64,000 bases of DNA, from the NCBI GenBank assembly GCA_030737835.1, contig CM060848.1, forward strand, positions 11,536,878 to 11,600,877. The letters run 5' to 3'. A program made the translations under genes and the position numbers. Shown here in pieces: positions 1 to 10,468 of the stretch. Each line of letters starts with the position of its first letter. Position 1 is the first letter of the stretch. The DNA is from Acorus gramineus. Its lineage: Eukaryota; Streptophyta; Magnoliopsida; Acorales; Acoraceae. The notes under the pieces are model-generated. The model was not told the origin of the DNA. It saw only the letters and a list, made by a program, of their open reading frames with translations, and searched no databases.

Positions 1-1330
1 GTTGTTTTTTTTTGTTTGTTGACTTTTTAAAAATGGTAAAATGGCAAAATACAAATATGTCCTTCATTAAAAATCTCTTTCATTAACCCAAATCCCTCAA
101 TTTTCTCTATTCGGTTATTACCTTTCCATGTCAATCTTGAAATCCATTTAACCATTTCAAATTTTGAATTTTAAAATCCTTACCTAAATTACAATTGAAC
201 CTAAATTACACTAAAAAAGTTGGATATTTATTGTATTCAAATTTAAATAAAAAAACACATATGGTTACTATATGAATTAGTTACATCAAATACCTTTATT
301 AAATATTTATATCTCTCACAACGATTTGTTACATTTACATCAGAATTGTTACATTTACATAAATATAACAAACAATTTCATTTTCCTACCTAAATATTTT
401 ACATTCCATGCAATGTTTAAACAATTTAGAAACAGATTATATTTTTAATAGTCAGTTACATTTTATAGAAAATGTCAAACACTTTTTTTATTGTGTGATA
501 CATTTAACAAACATATGTATTTGACTGTTATAGTAATAAATGTAACAAATATAAATTACTATTTACATTGAAACAAATGCAATACAAATGTTACATTCAT
601 AAATGTAACAAATATAAATCAATACATCCATGCGGTTGATTGTTACATTTACGAATGTAACAAAAATAATACAGATTTAAAAAATTACATTGTCAACAAT
701 GTAGCAGTAACATCAAACAAACTACTCATATATAAAATGTAACGATTTCGAGTGTTACATTTAGATATTGAAACAAAAACAAATCAAAATGTGATAAATG
801 ACATTCAATACATGAAAAAAAATTGTGTTTAAATATTTAAAACAAAACGCAAAACACAATTTTTTTACGAATCTAATAATGTCAAACCTGATCGAGAGAC
901 ATTGATGTGAGATCCAAATCGAAAAAAAAAAAACGATTTCGTGCCTTCTCCTCAAAAATAGAATTTCTGATTTGCTCTCATGTATTCTTCATAAACAAAA
1001 TCAATTCCGTAATGCAAAACCTCCTCATTTCGCATACAAGACAGATTTTTAATTGTTTCAACATCAATGGTTTCTCCGGTCCCTCTCAAATATTATTGCA
1101 AGATTTTAAGAATCCATTAATGATGAATAAATACAGAATTTTTAGAATTAAATGATACTCCACAATCATAGGGATACATGTTAAGGTAGTTATCAAGTAA
1201 AGGGTATCATAGACAATGTACACTTGCCACATCATGGGGCTGTGATGGGGCCTGAAAAATTGGGGTCTGAAAATTTGGGGCCTAGGAATCATTACTGTAA
1301 AAACATTTAATGGAGGCCAGCCGTACAACG
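1..1330. mobile_element. Mutator-like element end region, ATGTAAC-rich (left end outside window)
   Basis: No coding region is seen. Between about 260 and 760 the motif ATGTAAC or its complement GTTACAT recurs many times, twice as inverted pairs (near 589-610 and 638-662). Sequence near 1215-1290 (repeated GGGGCCTGA/GGGGTCTGA blocks) resembles the right end of the element near 23.0 kb read on the minus strand. The first 120 bases resemble the start of the element at 42.6 kb (GTTGACTTTT, then a run that reads AAAATACAAA, then a CGGTTA block). I infer a copy of one Mutator-like family whose left terminus lies before the window. No TSD could be determined, so the boundaries are approximate. Confidence 0.4.
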
Positions 1331-1536
1331 GACGGTTCTGGAAGAATCTGGCAGGGATTCAGAGGAGGAGAGGGTGTGAGACATCAGAATGTGAGGGTGA
1401 CGATAACAACATAAAGAAAAATATAAATAAAAAAAACATAGATGCATCATTTTGATTAAAACCTGCATTTGACTTATTCAGTAACTGAAATTCATAATAA
1501 CGAATCGCATCTCGGGTTGACATAACAGAAACTTAT

Positions 1537-2396
1537 GGACACGTCTTTTCCCACACACAATTTATCTAATAACACTAATAAAAAAAATAAAAAATGCATG
1601 TATGAATTTAATTTGAACATCACTTATTCTATAAATCATTCATTCAACGGTAGACCTGTCAACTATCCTGCATAACATTCAACCGTTGGTCTATCAACCT
1701 TTATTTAATAAATTCGAGAGTCACTTTATCAATTTTTCTTTACACAGTCTCTCTGTCAACCTTTCTTCACAAACTTAAAAACATTTGAACCAGAACTAAT
1801 AATTAATTTTTTCAACCTCCTTGCATTTGCATGCAAATTTATTGCAAAAAATCAAAACCAATTAATCCAATTCGCATATTCAAATCTAAAACCAAAATCC
1901 CATGTTAAATAGACATTTTTTAAAAAACTTTATCTATCTCAAAATCTAAATTTTTCTAAAATTTTACAACTAAATAACCATATTCATTAACTCAATCCTT
2001 ACAAAGTCATAAACAATGGATGATTTTACTTTACATTTAATTTTGAATGCGGTCAAATGTGTCTTAGGTTTTATTTTGCAAAAATATTCAATTCGACGCT
2101 ATTAAGGTTAAAGGTTGTAAAGGAAAGTTAACAGAGATTATGTCAAGGTTTTAAAGGAAGGTTGACAGAACTACTGTTGAAGTTTGTAAAGACAGGAAAG
2201 AAGGTTGACAGGTTGATTCTCGAATTTGTTGAATAAAAGTTGACAAGTCAACTGTCAATTGTTCTAAATGAAGGTTGACAGGTCAACCGTTGAATGGTTG
2301 GTGGGATTAATGATGTTCAAATTAAATTTATAAATGGTTTTTTTATTTTTTTGATTGGTGTTATTAGGCAAATGGTTGGTGGGAGTAGACATGCCC
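1537..2396. mobile_element. Foldback (long-TIR) Mutator-like element
   Basis: Two long inverted arms (about 1537-1900 and 2050-2396) pair with each other. The left arm starts GGACACGTCT and the complement of the right end starts GGGCATGTCT. Deeper in, the arms share TTTAATTTGAACATCA and the block CATTCAACGGT followed by GACCTGTCAAC. Flanks GAAACTTAT (1528-1536) and GAAATGTAT (2397-2405) agree at 7 of 9 positions, which fits an eroded 9-bp Mutator TSD. The arms carry many copies of GTTGACAG or its complement. No transposase is present, so the element is non-autonomous. Confidence 0.65.
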
Positions 2397-2405
2397 GAAA
2401 TGTAT

Positions 2406-3102
2406 ATGTTTTTAACAATAAAAAATTTAAAATTATTTTGTACGACCGATTCGAGTCTCTGAATCTCTGGAACGTGTTTCAACTTTCAGGGGTGTTTCAC
2501 TATTTTTTTTTGGTTTTTTGAATATATACACCTCTTAAAAATTATTTTTACAGAATTACCTCTCTGATATCCTTGATAGCAAATATACCCATGTAGTATC
2601 CTTGATAACAAATATATCTACATTAACATTGTCAATGTTTAAAAAATTAATGGAAGATGATTTCCAATCGATGGTGATTGGTCGATGATGAAGGGCCTCC
2701 TCTGAAAAAATTCATTTCAGATGGGATAGATGCATAGCATGGTACTTCTCAAGAAAAATTTTCAACCCATCCCGTGGGGTTCACATATCCAGAATGCAGG
2801 AATAGACGAGCATAGAGTAATTCCAGCTCTTCTGTGGAATCCTTATGCAGGTTTATTACAGCTTATTCTAGCAGTCTTTATAGCATCCAAACAACCACAA
2901 ACAGTTATTTCGACATATTCAAACTTATCTGGGGTGCTATACCGAATCCAAAAGGGGCAAAAAAACAGAGAAATCGAGAGCAGCTACCATAAGCTTTATT
3001 CCCTCATTATCCTCCACGTGAAGCGTCAATGGGAAATATCCACATGCTTATTTGCAGTTAAACCTAAATCTCATTTTTTTCTACGAACAACAACCAGTCT
3101 GT
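2406..3102. other. Unassigned intergenic sequence
   Basis: AT-rich sequence with an open frame of 124 codons at 2730-3104 that matches no family I recognise and has no supporting gene structure. Nothing further can be supported here. Confidence 0.4.
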
Positions 3103-3135
3103 AATCTATATCTATAGATCTATCTATATCTATAC
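3103..3135 (+). repeat. Interrupted TCTATA/TAGATC simple repeat
   Basis: Short array of TCTATA-type units directly before a TCTATACTACTTATAAAAGC string. The latter is reminiscent of Helitron 5' ends, which begin TC. It lies immediately upstream of the orphan syntaxin exon. Confidence 0.5.
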
Positions 3136-3483
3136 TACTTATAAAAGCACCAATCCTTGAAAAACTTTTAGTTGATAATTTTACCCTTCGCAATTGTTGA
3201 AAATCCATCCCCATACCAAATGCATTGTTTACCCGATAGCATCCCATCTTTTCGTCTCCCACGCCGTTTCATCTTCTTATGGTACATTTTTCTCTTCAAC
3301 TTCTTCTTCTCTTACAAAATCTCATCATAATTTATGAACACCTATTCTTACCCCAAATCCTCAAAACCTCTCTCCATATCTCCTTCGTTTCCTCAAAATC
3401 ACCGACTCCTCTTCTTCTCGATCAAATCGATCGAGCGAGGGAGAAAGGGAAGTCGATCTCACTGAAGAATCAACGACGGCCCT

Positions 3484-3684
3484 ATGAGCTTCCAAGATCT
3501 GAAGGCCGGTACCGTTGCCATCGAGGAAGGATTCTACGACGAGCGGGAGACACCAAAACAAGAACGATCCATCACAGGAGGTGGCGACGGGAATCTTCCA
3601 GATGAACACTGCCGTCTCCACCCTCCAACGGCTCGTCAACACCCTCGGCACACCGAAAGACACCCCCGATCTTTGTGAACGCCT
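3484..3684 (+). pseudogene. Orphan first exon of a SYP2-family (SYP22/VAM3-like) syntaxin, frameshifted
   Basis: SYP2 syntaxins are tail-anchored Qa-SNAREs of the prevacuolar compartment and vacuole. The ATG at 3484 opens with MSFQDLKAG, the conserved start of plant SYP2 proteins. From about 3510 a different frame continues the same protein, including GIFQMNTAV and LQRLVNTLGTPKDTPDL, ending at a donor CGCCT|GTGAGT (3684/3685). The change of frame near 3507 needs loss of 2 bases or gain of 1. A CT-rich leader (about 3290-3480) resembling a normal 5' UTR precedes it. None of the later exons (Habc helices, SNARE motif, membrane anchor) was found downstream before the repeat at 4.0 kb. It is therefore a gene fragment, probably copied or captured with its promoter. 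An intact gene with very distant exons is less likely because of the frameshift. Confidence 0.75.
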
Positions 3685-4009
3685 GTGAGTCTCTCTCCAT
3701 ATTCCACGATTGATCTTCATTGAGAGAACAGTTCGATTTTGATGTGAATTTGATAAAGATTTAGATACTTGTGTTTATGGGTTGTTTGGGGTTGGATGTT
3801 GCTTTAGATGGGAACAGTAAATGTCATTGTTTTATGGTGGATGATATTGTGTTGGTTTTGAGAGGGTGAGATGAATGATGTTTTCAATTATGGATTTTTG
3901 GACTTTAGACCCATTTTGACCGGGAAATAGTGAAAAAATTTGAGAGGATATGCATTTGTGCCTCAAATAAAGGAGGAGAGGATTACTATGTGATGTTTAA
4001 TGGGGAATG

Positions 4010-4895
4010 GCTTTAAAATGGATGGGCGCCGATATCCGCACCCCGATTTACAAGAAACCCACCCCTTTAAAAAAAAAAAAAAATTTATGTACTGTAGCAG
4101 TAAACGAAAACTCACCCCGAGGTCGGTATTCCCTCTGGCGACGCTGTTGAAGTGTGGTCGTCCGAAGGCCCAGCGAGCTAAAGTAAGAGAGAATAAATTC
4201 ACATTTTTACAAGTTTCAAACCAAATAGACAAATTTCACATTTAAACACATATAACAGACATCCATAGCAGCATTTAAAACACATCAAAATATGACGTTC
4301 GCATTCCATAATCAACCATTCACGTAACTACACAACAAAATACATGTTCAAATTCCACAACCATTCATGTGACTATATTGATTTTTTCATATATAAAAAT
4401 AAATAACCTATCCAATAAAAACAATTACTCATTTTTTCAAAAAATAAAAATAAACATAAAAATAATTTGAACATGTATTTTGTAGTGTAGTCATATGAAT
4501 GATTCGTTATGGAATGCTAACATCGTATTTTGATGTGTTATAAATGCTAACATCATATTTTGATGTGTTTTAAATGCTGCTATGTCTGTCTGTTATATGT
4601 GTTTAAATGTGAAATTTATCTATTTGGTTTGAAACTTATAAAAATGTGAATTTATTTTCTCTTACTTTAGCTCGCTGGGCCTTTGGGCGACCACACTTCA
4701 ACACCGTCGCCAGAAGGAATGCCGACCTGGGTTGGTACACTCGCCGGAACCTCTGGCAACCATCATTCACCACCTTTGTTAGAGGGAATATCGACCTCGG
4801 GGTGGGTTTCCATTTATTGCTCCAATACATAATTTTTTTTTTTTTTAAAAAAGGGATGGGTTTCTTGTAACTCGGGATAAGCATCTTTTTCATTG
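4010..4895. mobile_element. Large foldback repeat element
   Basis: Left arm (about 4020-4400) and right arm (about 4480-4885) are inverted copies. The block GTTGAAGTGTGGTCGTCCGA on the left pairs with the sequence around 4680-4710, and TTTACAAGAAACCCA on the left pairs with GGGTTTCTTGTAA at 4857-4869. Homology extends almost to the centre near 4410. The right arm carries an extra segment (about 4727-4797) ending in a second copy of the GGGAATATCGACCTCGG motif, apparently a partial tandem duplication. No transposase and no clear TSD were seen, so the outer limits are approximate. A long perfect-type hairpin could form if transcribed. Confidence 0.6.
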
Positions 4896-4899
4896 GATA

Positions 4900-5375
4900 G
4901 TTACTCTTTTTGTTTAATTCATTATTTCATGGATAAGTAGATGACGAGTAGATGTATTGTACAATAAAGATTCAAGATTCGGCCGTTAATGATAATTAGA
5001 TGTATTTTTTAGCTGCTTTTGTCCATGAAGAAATACTTTTTAAAACGTTACCACGTGATTATTTTTAATAGAAGCCCTTTTATTTTTAATAGAAGCTTTT
5101 TTTTTTTTTTTTTGTGCTTGGTGAAATGGATCGATCTTATAGAAGTCATTTCTTCCCAAGTTATATCTAGAAGAGAGATTTAAATATTAGATGATAAGTA
5201 AGTTCATTTAAGAAGCACTCTGATAGAAAATATGATCAGCTCTAACATGTGTGATGTAATGTAATTGCATTTTTCTCCATAGGATTTGGATTTTAAGTTT
5301 AAATCCATATATTACAAGAGTTTATCTAGAAATTGATTGTTATTATATTCCATATTTGTTTAAAAAAATGGCTAT
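4900..5375. other. Unassigned AT-rich sequence
   Basis: Contains homopolymer T runs and a local direct repeat around 5063-5100 (two copies of TATTTTTAATAGAAGC). No gene is visible. Confidence 0.4.
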
Positions 5376-5383
5376 GCGTAAAT

Positions 5384-5891
5384 TAGGCCTGTCAACGGGT
5401 CGCGGGTTGACGCGGATCCGACATGATAAAAGACGTAAATACTCGACCCGAAGGACCCGACAATCAAAACGGGTCGGGTTTGGATCCACCCCGACCCAAT
5501 CTTATGAACCCGATTGACCCAACCCAAATATTATGTAATTTTTTTTATTTATGATCCAACCTAACACTCATGATTCAACCAAACATTTATAATTAAATAT
5601 TGAATAATCATTTAAAATTTTAAACATTTGAAATATATTTACAACCTTTTGACTTTACGTAAAAATATCATAATCCAAACCGTATTCCAAATGTTTCCTC
5701 ATAAAACATTTAAAAATCAAAATAGTGAAGAACTATTAATAATACATGAAATTCTATTAAAAAAAAATGAAGCCATTGTAGGCCCTTGAAATTTTTTTGA
5801 ACTTTTCTTTGTATGACCTGAATTTGTTAATGGGTCGACCCGACCAGACCCGGCCCAATCCGAACCCGGACCCGACCTGTTGACAAGCCTA
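5384..5891. mobile_element. Non-autonomous hAT-type element (508 bp) with perfect 8-bp TSD
   Basis: The left end TAGGCCTGTCAACGGGTCG and the complement of the right end, TAGGCTTGTCAACAGGTCG, form the terminal inverted repeats. GCGTAAAT flanks both sides (5376-5383 and 5892-5899), an 8-bp duplication typical of hAT transposons. Subterminal regions are rich in GACCCG/CGGGTC while the middle is AT-rich. No open frame for a transposase is present. Confidence 0.88.
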
Positions 5892-5899
5892 GCGTAAAT

Positions 5900-6404
5900 G
5901 TAATTTTATAAACACCACGAAACAAACCCTAATGCCATGTTTGGATCCTTGATGGATAACCATTCTATTGGGGGGGGATGAGGCAGAATAGACTTATTTA
6001 GTTTTATCCCATTACTTTAACGTTCATGTTCTTGATTTTATTTAGCGATGATTATAGTTCATTTTGTTCTATATAAATGTCTGACTATTCTAATATCATG
6101 TATTATCAATGCAATGGACATTTCACATGTTTATTTATAAAAGCAAACAATTCTATATTGTTCTTGTGGCAGAGGGTTCTAGCTTCTTTAGTCACATATA
6201 GTGCTTTTGGTTTTATTGGGACAAAGCTTGCAGTTTTATACTTCTCATTTCATACTTGTTGATTATATATCGATGGTTATTGATTTTTTTTTCTTTGATT
6301 TTTCGGGTTTAAGGTGGATGATTTAGAGGAGGAAGCAATTCATCTTCAGACATGAAGGTTAGATCTCTCAGTTGTTTTCTAATGTTGTTAGCTTTGAACC
6401 TTTG
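5900..6404. other. Unassigned sequence up to the Copia breakpoint
   Basis: AT-rich, with no supported gene. The junction near 6405 is where similarity to Copia integrase stops. Confidence 0.4.
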
Positions 6405-8205
6405 TTAGCTTGCAAAAAGAGCTAAAATCATTAGACAAAAATTCTCCCCCTCTATTAGTTCAAAGAATTTTTATAACATGCCCACTTTCTTTTTCTGCAA
6501 AAGCCCTAAATTCTTGAAATTTTTCAAATGCCTCTGATTTGTAAGCAAGAAAATAAACCCAACTCAAATAAGTGTAATCATCAGTGACTAATAGAAAATA
6601 TCTATTGTTATTCAAAGATAAAGTATTAGTTGGGCCACAAATATATGCATGAACTAGTTCTAGAGGCATTTTGGCTCTCCAAGCTTTTCCCATTGAAAAT
6701 GGCAAATGATGCTACTCTCCATAAATGCAACTTTCACAAACACCATCAGTACAAACAATAGAAGGCAAACCAAACACCATCTTTCTCTGACTTAACAATT
6801 TCAGCCCATTAAAATGCAAGTGTCCATAACGCAAATCCCAAAGACATGAATCATTTTCAACATTAGCAACCAGTGCACAATCATCAAGAGACGAAAGCTT
6901 AAGAGGAAACATTGTGTTTTCTGTCATCTGAATCTTAGCAAGAGGCATAATAGAATTTTGGCTTCTAATTTCACACATTCCATGATGAAACATAACAGAA
7001 TACCCTCTTTGAATTAATTGCCCAACACTTAACAAGTTATGAGCTAGACCAGGTATATAATAAACCTCATGAATTAAATTTTTGGTACCTGATTCAATCT
7101 TTGTGGCAATAGTTCCCTTTCCTTCAATTTGAACTTGCTTGTTGTCCCCAAGCCAGACTTGTAACTTGATGGATTCATCCAAACTGTAGAAGAGTTCTCT
7201 AATTCCTGACATATGGTTACTGCAACCACTATCTAAGAACCATACATCAGTCTTATTTTCTTTAGGATTAAGATAAGTAAGAAACAAGTTACCTTCCTCT
7301 TCCTTTTCTTCAACAAAATTTGCTTGCTGTTTTGTTTTTTCTCTGCAATTTACTTCAAAATGACCATATTTCTTGCAAAAACTGCATTGCTTCCCCTTGT
7401 AATTTGACTGTATATTACCTTCTTTACGCTAATGATGCATATTAGACCATCCTCGTCCTCTACCATGGCCTCGATAGCCGCCACGTCCATAGCCTCTTCC
7501 TGCATTCTTTTTGGTTAGATGTACCTTCAAATATTTGCCCTTGCTTGGATTGTCCACCCTTGATTCAAACGCACTTTCAACCTTCTTCTCTTCAGACCTG
7601 TTTATTCACAGTTTATGAGCTAAAAGAGAGCCCATTAATTCATTAAGTGAGTAAACAGACATATCTTTAGACTCATCTATCGCAGTGACCACATGATCAA
7701 ACTTGGAAGGAAGACTCCTCAACACCTTTTCAACAACCTTTTAATCTGATATATTCTCACAAAATGTTCTCATATGAGTCCTAATAATGGAAACTCTAGA
7801 GAAGAACTCTTGCACAGATTCTGAATTTTTCATGAAAAGAGTTACAAATTCTCTTCTCAAGGTTTGAAGTTTCACTATTGTTACCTTGCTATCACCATGG
7901 AACTCTTGCTTCAATATGGTCCATGCTTCCTTCGAACTTGTAGCATTTGCAATTCGGGTAAAGATGGATTCATGCACTGCTTGTTGGAGAACAAGCAAGG
8001 CTTTTGCATCTTTCTTTCGAAGCTCCTTCAATTCAGCAGTACTCTTCTCCGATGCCTTCGAACTTTCAATTTCTGCATACCCATTTTCAACAAGATCCTA
8101 AATATCTTCAGAAATAAAAAATGTCTTCATCTTAATGCTCCAAAACTCACAGTTATCACCATTAAATATAGGAACCAATGACTGAGAAAGGTTGAGAGTA
8201 TTCAT
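6405..8205 (-). pseudogene. Decayed Copia gag-pol (gag, protease, partial integrase)
   Basis: Gag starts at the ATG at 8203-8205 (MNTLNLSQSLVPIFNGDNCE) and is interrupted by TAG at 8098-8100, where a Trp is expected. It continues with the UBN2-like gag core (7741-8031) to a TAA where Gln is expected. The CCHC zinc knuckle CSFCKKYGHFEVNC lies at 7345-7386. The protease motif WFLDSGCSNHMSG lies near 7203-7241. The GAG-pre-integrase H-C region includes LWDLRYGHLHFNG, followed by the integrase core start (VTDDYTYLSWVYFL). A TGA follows HVIKIL, after which TNRGGEF is still readable, then similarity ends. Many stops are explicable by C-to-T change at glutamine or arginine codons, a pattern expected from deamination of methylated cytosine. 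It cannot encode a functional polyprotein. Confidence 0.85.
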
Positions 8206-8365
8206 ACCAACATATTTGAAAAACTCACACGGAACCTTTATTGAATAGTTTCTATGCGAAGTGAGTACCTCCTGTCACCCCTTCACGTTTGGTTCCTTGA
8301 AGGCTCTACGCTTCAACAATAAGCCTCTGCAATTGGCGAGTACGCCCAATGCTAATCAGACCTGA

Positions 8366-8377
8366 GCTCTGATACCA
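8366..8377 (-). promoter_or_regulatory. Primer-binding site for initiator tRNA-Met
   Basis: Minus strand reads TGGTATCAGAGC, complementary to the 3' end of plant initiator tRNA-Met. It is separated by 3 bases from the LTR that begins at 8381. Confidence 0.9.
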
Positions 8378-8380
8378 CAA

Positions 8381-8648
8381 TGTTGGAAAAAAAAAGATGA
8401 GCACTTGCAATTGTTTGCTTCAGCAAACTAGCAGAAAAAAATAGAGAGTAAACAGAGCAAGCACAAATTAATTTAGGAAAGAAAGATTGCTTCACTACTT
8501 GATAAGGAAAGATAGTTAGCCCATTTATAGGCATTACAAAACACTAAAAATGACTCACTCTCTAATAACTATAAGAATAACAAACATCTGAAAACCCACT
8601 AACAATAACAAACATCTGACACATCACTAACCACATTAAAAAACAACA
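8381..8648 (-). repeat. 5' LTR of the truncated Copia element
   Basis: Starts TGTTGG next to the primer-binding site. The other end is placed at the CAACA near 8648 by the TG...CA rule, without a second LTR for confirmation. A CTATAAATGGGC box on the minus strand near 8519-8530 would be the LTR promoter. Confidence 0.6.
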
Positions 8649-8979
8649 CATCCACTAATAACAAATCCCACAAATTGTGGAAGACTTTTTCTGAAACTCA
8701 TGTGAAACCCAAAAACATAGGAAGTGATTTTGCATCACATTTTATCAAGAACCATTCCTTGGTCCATTTCTAGCCATTTTTAAAAAACACAGCTGAATCC
8801 CGTGTCTTTGGTTCCAGAGGATCCGAAACCTAGAGAAATGGATTATATTATTTCCTGGGTTTTCATGGGTAGTAGTATATACTATAATAATGGAACATAA
8901 ACAGAAAAAATAAATAAATAAAAAAATGGAAGAAAATTATTGGTTTCTCTGCTACTGTTGTTGATTAGGAAGTACATGA

Positions 8980-9554
8980 TCAGGAGAACATCTTGTCCAA
9001 CAGAACGACCACGGCCATCGCTAACACTGGATCGAGACCAGGCCATATTATCAACTGAAAGACATGCTCACCAAACGTGTTGCCTTCCAACGTCGTTGCT
9101 TTTCTCTGGATCTCCACAACCACCTTACACGAGTCATCATACACTCGGCACGACCTGCGCCCATACGACCCTTCTATCGTGTAAGTAAACCTGTCGTCCG
9201 AGGAGGAGCTGACGCAGAAGACGACGCGCGCAAGCACCTTTGACTGCCAGAGGAGGATCAGGTTCATGCACTTCCTCACACAACAGATGGGTCTCATCTT
9301 GCACTCATCATCCACTTCTCCATCAAACACAAGCCAACTCTTATGCCAGCTCATTTTCTGCAAATTAATAATGTCATTATATCAAATGGAAAATCAAAGC
9401 TTGATCAACAAATTAAAAAGACGCCCGAATAACAGTTAACATTTATTTTTTTAGATATTTACTATCCGATTTCATTATTGAATATTAAAAAGGGGAGGAA
9501 GATAGGAAGACTGAAATGTATAGTAAAGCACAAAAGAGGAGAAAAACAGAAACA

Positions 9555-9595
<41 letters not shown>

Positions 9596-9857
9596 GGTGA
9601 ATGAGTTATATATATATAATTACCTTGCGACGCATGGTGAGGAGTGGTTTTCCAACGGCATCCATAAGAACAATGTCCTCCATCCTGCGCTGTCCAGCGT
9701 AATTGTCGACACGATATCGGAGGTTGCCCCAGTGATCGATGATGGTGAACCCGTTGCAACTGAAGAACAGGGATTGCTTCCACACTGTGAGGCTGGTAGG
9801 TTTACAAGATTCTTCTTCATGGAGTGATTCTCGACGAATATTGTCAGATTCCACCAT
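8980..9857 (-). CDS. LURP-one-related (LOR, tubby-like fold) protein
   Basis: Two exons on the minus strand: 9857-9624 (78 codons, phase 0) and 9357-8980 (125 codons plus stop), giving 203 residues, the usual size for plant LOR proteins. The donor is CGCAAG|GTAATT and the acceptor TTTGCAG|AAAATG, so RRK joins KMSWHKSWLVFDGE. Family signatures: FFSCNGFTIIDHWGNLRYRV (residues 31-50), VDNYAG, and IVLMDAVGKPLLTMRRK (62-78), then a beta-rich exon 2 with FTYTIEGSYGRRSCRVYD and a hydrophobic C-terminal helix (GLDPVLAMAVVVLLDKMF). The family adopts a 12-stranded barrel around a central helix. LURP1 itself is a pathogen-induced defence gene in Arabidopsis, but most paralogues have unknown roles. A TATA box lies 53 bases before the ATG. 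The single intron carries a (GA)n microsatellite. The alternative ATG at 9363 is intronic and not the true start. Confidence 0.92.
9358..9623 (-). other. Intron of the LOR gene with (GA)n microsatellite
   Basis: 266-base GT-AG intron. It contains (AG)16 at 9561-9592 on the plus strand and a short (TA)n at 9607-9617 next to the 5' splice site. Confidence 0.9.
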
Positions 9858-9909
9858 GTTTAATTACTTCCTTGAATTGTGTTAAAGCAACTTAATTGAG
9901 GCCTTGTTG

Positions 9910-9918
9910 TATTTATAG
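9910..9918 (-). promoter_or_regulatory. TATA box of the LOR gene
   Basis: Minus strand reads CTATAAATA, 53 bases upstream of the ATG at 9857, giving a predicted transcription start around 9880. Confidence 0.65.
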
Positions 9919-9939
9919 CACAGGTCAATCGCGACCATA

Positions 9940-10468
9940 TCGATGCATGCATGCGTGCATGTACAGGGTTGGAGTTGCATATATATTTATCTTTCTCATC
10001 TCTTATTAATTAAAGCAGTCTAAAGATAAGAAAGTCAATCTTATCTTCGTGTTGTTGTGAGGGCCAGGTTAAAAGGACAACTCCATGAACTGGCCTGGCT
10101 TAAGTTTCTCGTGGATAGAATGGTGATATTTATTGGGCCAGGTTCACACTAAGAAAAGGATCTTCATCAAATTAAAATTAACTGATTCTCATGTGAGTCT
10201 AGGCATAGCCACCCATGAAACTGGTTGTCACTGCTGATAGAGGGGTTTAATTACTTACAGGAAAGCATGGAATCATTACAAATCTAATTAACTTTCCAAT
10301 CATCTGATGATAGGAAAAATTCTTTATAAGCAAATTTTCTATTCTCAATCTATTGGATAGTCCCGTTTTTAGTTTTAATTTATATGAATGCATCAACTAA
10401 CAGTAAGGTTCAGAATCAACTGCGTGCATCAACTAACAATCTACTGGATTGTCCCCAGTAGTCATAGC
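9940..10468. other. Upstream region of the LOR gene, otherwise unassigned
   Basis: Contains ATGCATGCATGC (around 9952-9963), an RY-type sequence common in plant promoters. There is a local repeat of the string GCATCAACTAACA near 10389 and 10425. No other gene is seen. Confidence 0.35.

Larger units (their letters stand above)
6405..8648 (-). mobile_element. 3'-truncated Ty1/Copia retrotransposon
   Basis: Read on the minus strand, the order is 5' LTR (8381-8648), primer-binding site, gag, zinc knuckle, protease, GAG-pre-integrase and the start of integrase. It breaks off near 6405 just after the RGGEF motif. The rest of integrase, reverse transcriptase, RNase H, polypurine tract and 3' LTR are absent. 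The coding region carries several stops, so the copy is dead. It lies 330 bases downstream of the LOR gene's stop codon, on the same strand. Confidence 0.85.

Noticed and set aside
6427-6443. AGAGGGGGAGAA on the minus strand looks like a polypurine tract with a 3' LTR to follow.
   Set aside because: In frame it encodes the conserved RGGEF of Copia integrase and is followed by LSNDF. No LTR copy lies to its left.
9516-9827. Plus-strand open frame opposite the LOR gene.
   Set aside because: It is the complement of exon 1 plus the (GA)n intron; the minus strand has conserved family motifs and correct splice sites.
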